Assembly: GCA_963822575.1 (NCBI GenBank)
Contig: CAWGHZ010000006.1
Location: forward strand, 434,001 to 498,000
Reading direction: 5' to 3'
Origin: CAWGHZ01 sp963822575
GTDB lineage: Bacteria > Pseudomonadota > Alphaproteobacteria > MPNO01 > DASWLB01
DNA length: 64,000 nucleotides
Made by a program: the position numbers and the translations under genes. The stretch's first letter is position 1; each line of letters begins with the position of its first letter. The notes under the pieces are model-generated. The model was not told the origin of the DNA, ran no database searches, and saw only the letters and a program-made list of their open reading frames with translations. Below, one piece after another: positions 62,238-64,000 of this stretch.

Positions 62238-64000
62238 TCAACCGTCGCTGGCGGCGAGAAAGTCGCGGGTGGCGGCGATCGTCTGGGCAAGACCGGTGCG
62301 CTCGACGGCCACCCCGGGCGGGAAGGCGCCGCGCAGCCGCGAGGGCAGGCGCGAGTCCAGCATCACAAACACGCCGCAGTCATCGGCGCGACGTATCAGC
62401 CGTCCATAGGCCTGCTTGAGGCGCAGCCTGGCGATCATGTCGTCGTAGCGGGTCTCGGTGAAGGCGGCGCGCCGGGCGCGGTGCAGGATGGTCGGGCGCG
62501 GCCACGGCACCCGGTCGAAGACGATCAGGCGCAGCGACCGGCCGGGCACGTCCACCCCGTCGCGCACCGCATCGGTGCCGAGGAGGCAGGCCCGCTCGTC
62601 CTCGCGGAAGATGTCGATCAGGGTCGAGGTATCCATCCGGTCGACATGCTGGGCGTAGAGCGGGATCGAGGCGGCCTCGAGCGCCGGGGCGATGCGGCCG
62701 TGCACGGCGCGGAGCCGCGCGATGGCGGTGAACAGTCCGAGCCCGCCGCCACCGGCGGCGACGAACAGCTCGCGGAACGCCGCCGCCGTCTGGGCCGGGT
62801 CGTCGCGCGCGATATCGGTGACGACGAAGACGCGCGTGCGCGCGGCGTAGTCAAAGGGCGAGGCGATGGCGGCGCGCGCGGCGGCGCCCACCGGCAGATG
62901 CCGTGCGCCCGAGCGCGCCTCGGCCGCGCGCCAGTCGGCGTCCTCGTCGCCCGTCGCGTCGCGCAGCGTGGCGGAGGTGACGACGACCCCGTGCGCCGAC
63001 TGCACCACGGCGCGGGCGAACGGGATCATCGGGTCGACCCAGTGGCGGTGCATGCCGACATCGGCGTCCGACCCGCCGGCGCGCTCGACGGCGAACCAGT
63101 CGACGAACTCGGCGGGCACGCCTTCGGCCAGCGCATCGAGCATGGCGCGCCAGGCAACAATCTCGCCGTCGGCGCGGCGCGCGATGCCGCGCAAGGCAGC
63201 CTCGACACGTTGACGCGTTGGCGTGTCGAACTCGCTCGCCCGCTCGTCGAGCAGGGTGGCAAGGCGCGCACCGAGCGTGCGCAGAGGCTGGGCGAGCTTG
63301 GCCAGCGCCTCGGACAACGCTTCGGCGGCCTCCACCAGCCCGGGGATCGCCGGCGTCGTCTCGGTCTCGATATCGTAGCCCGCGTCGGGCCCGTGCGCGC
63401 GGGCCAGCACCTGGCGGCGCACCAGGGCGAGAAAGCGCTCGGCCGGGCCGCGCGGCGCAGCGCCGAGACGGGCGGCCCAGCCCGGCCCCGGCAGCGCTCG
63501 CGCGCTCTCCAGCGTCTCGGCGAGAGCACGATCAACCGTCTCGTCCAGGGCGGCGAGGTCGGCGATGCGCTGGGCGAGGCCGCGGGCGCGCCGCCGCCTT
63601 CCTTCCTCGGGCCCCAGGATCCAGCGGCGCAGCTCGGCCCCCTCGCGCCCGGTCAGGGCGGCGGAGAAGGCCGAATCCGCCGCGTCGAACAGATGGTGCC
63701 CCTCGTCGAACACCAGGCGCGTCGGCACGCTGGCGTCGTCGAGCCCGCCGAGCGCCGCCTGCGCCATGACCAGCGCGTGGTTGGCGACCACCAGCTCGGC
63801 GCGGCGGGCGCGGCGCACGGTGCGCTCGATGAAGCAGCGGCGGTAGTGGTCGCAGGCGGCGTAGATGCACTCGCCGCGCCGGTCGGTAAGGCCGAGCGTG
63901 CGCGCCGGCCCCAAGAGATCGACCAGCCAGGCGGGGAAGTCGCCGTTCATGTCGCCGTCGCGCGTCGCCCGCGCCCAGCGCGCGACCAGCCCGGCCGCGA
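62238..64000 (-). CDS. DinG/Rad3-type ATP-dependent DNA helicase (C-terminal part)
   Basis: The frame is open at the window end; 587 codons are visible, without the N-terminal Walker A. Iron-sulfur-type cysteines in RGECIYAACDHYRRC, the DEAH-like box in LVFDEGHHLFDAADS, then CLLGTDAVRDGVDVPGRSLRLIVFDRVPW and the arginine-finger motif QAYGRLIRRADDCG. This is the XPD/DinG superfamily, 5'-3' helicases that act on D-loops, R-loops or G-quadruplexes. The ATG at 63950 inside the frame is not the true start. Confidence 0.93.
   Translation of the reverse strand, partial: AAGLVARWARATRDGDMNGDFPAWLVDLLGPARTLGLTDRRGECIYAACDHYRRCFIERTVRRARRAELVVANHALVMAQAALGGLDDASVPTRLVFDEGHHLFDAADSAFSAALTGREGAELRRWILGPEEGRRRRARGLAQRIADLAALDETVDRALAETLESARALPGPGWAARLGAAPRGPAERFLALVRRQVLARAHGPDAGYDIETETTPAIPGLVEAAEALSEALAKLAQPLRTLGARLATLLDERASEFDTPTRQRVEAALRGIARRADGEIVAWRAMLDALAEGVPAEFVDWFAVERAGGSDADVGMHRHWVDPMIPFARAVVQSAHGVVVTSATLRDATGDEDADWRAAEARSGARHLPVGAAARAAIASPFDYAARTRVFVVTDIARDDPAQTAAAFRELFVAAGGGGLGLFTAIARLRAVHGRIAPALEAASIPLYAQHVDRMDTSTLIDIFREDERACLLGTDAVRDGVDVPGRSLRLIVFDRVPWPRPTILHRARRAAFTETRYDDMIARLRLKQAYGRLIRRADDCGVFVMLDSRLPSRLRGAFPPGVAVERTGLAQTIAATRDFLAASDG

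Overview
The window is GC-rich (about 70% G+C by eye) chromosomal DNA of an alphaproteobacterium. The evidence is a RegB/RegA redox two-component pair, a Wza/GumC-type exopolysaccharide locus, a phasin, a P-Q-M TRAP transporter, COX15-type heme A synthase, hslVU, and oligopeptidase B and CocE-type hydrolases. I see no tRNA, rRNA, insertion sequence, prophage or CRISPR array. Order or genus cannot be fixed from these genes.

Layout. 1-6857 (minus) runs regB, regA, an HPr-kinase-like protein, a PqqD-like protein, an unknown secreted protein, an outer-membrane beta-barrel, a Wza-like lipoprotein and a truncated GumC/Wzz protein: a redox sensor leading into a polysaccharide export locus. 6883-16975 holds a TauD-like dioxygenase, glgP, a TRAP transporter, an M23 endopeptidase and gamma-glutamyltransferase. 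17074-24700 is an accessory-looking island. It has an ATP-grasp-like protein overlapping a CocE/X-Pro hydrolase, a lower-GC toxin-antitoxin pair, oligopeptidase B, and a methyltransferase/ATP-grasp fusion. 24999-31359 carries an orphan molybdenum hydroxylase large subunit, two nucleases, a small CxxCH protein and hslVU behind a heat-shock-like promoter. 31387-36560 (minus) is DUF484-xerC-MetE-like-two flavoenzymes. 36597-44878 has priA, a PLP-binding protein, a Rieske oxygenase, pheST and rplT-rpmI. 45167-48520 (minus) has a phasin with a readable promoter and operators, a TetR regulator, proC, a YbjN protein and ubiK. 48637-60694 (plus) is housekeeping (rfaD, lgt, MidA-like, pgeF, a lipoprotein, prs, rplY, pth, ychF) followed by two FemAB/BioF2-like acyltransferases and an MFS exporter. 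60636-64000 (minus) has ctaA, a TerB-like protein and a truncated DinG-type helicase.

The most striking feature is a set of at least eight single-base frame disruptions in otherwise well-conserved genes (the beta-barrel gene, regA, regB, hslV, a flavin monooxygenase, pheT twice, prs). Undoing one base at each gives a protein of the family's normal length. Four are the same event, GAYTCG read as GAYTTCG. The restored sequence is a GANTC site, the CcrM methylation target of alphaproteobacteria, and a fifth indel lies beside another GANTC. Because prs, pheT and hslV are affected, a systematic read or consensus error is the simplest explanation, but programmed recoding is not excluded from sequence alone. 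I annotate these as whole genes and state the break.

Best candidates for undescribed biology are the peptide-ligase/peptidase island (15395-24700), the regBA-HprK-PqqD-exopolysaccharide arrangement, the MetE-like/flavoenzyme operon, and a 94-base palindromic element at 24812-24905.
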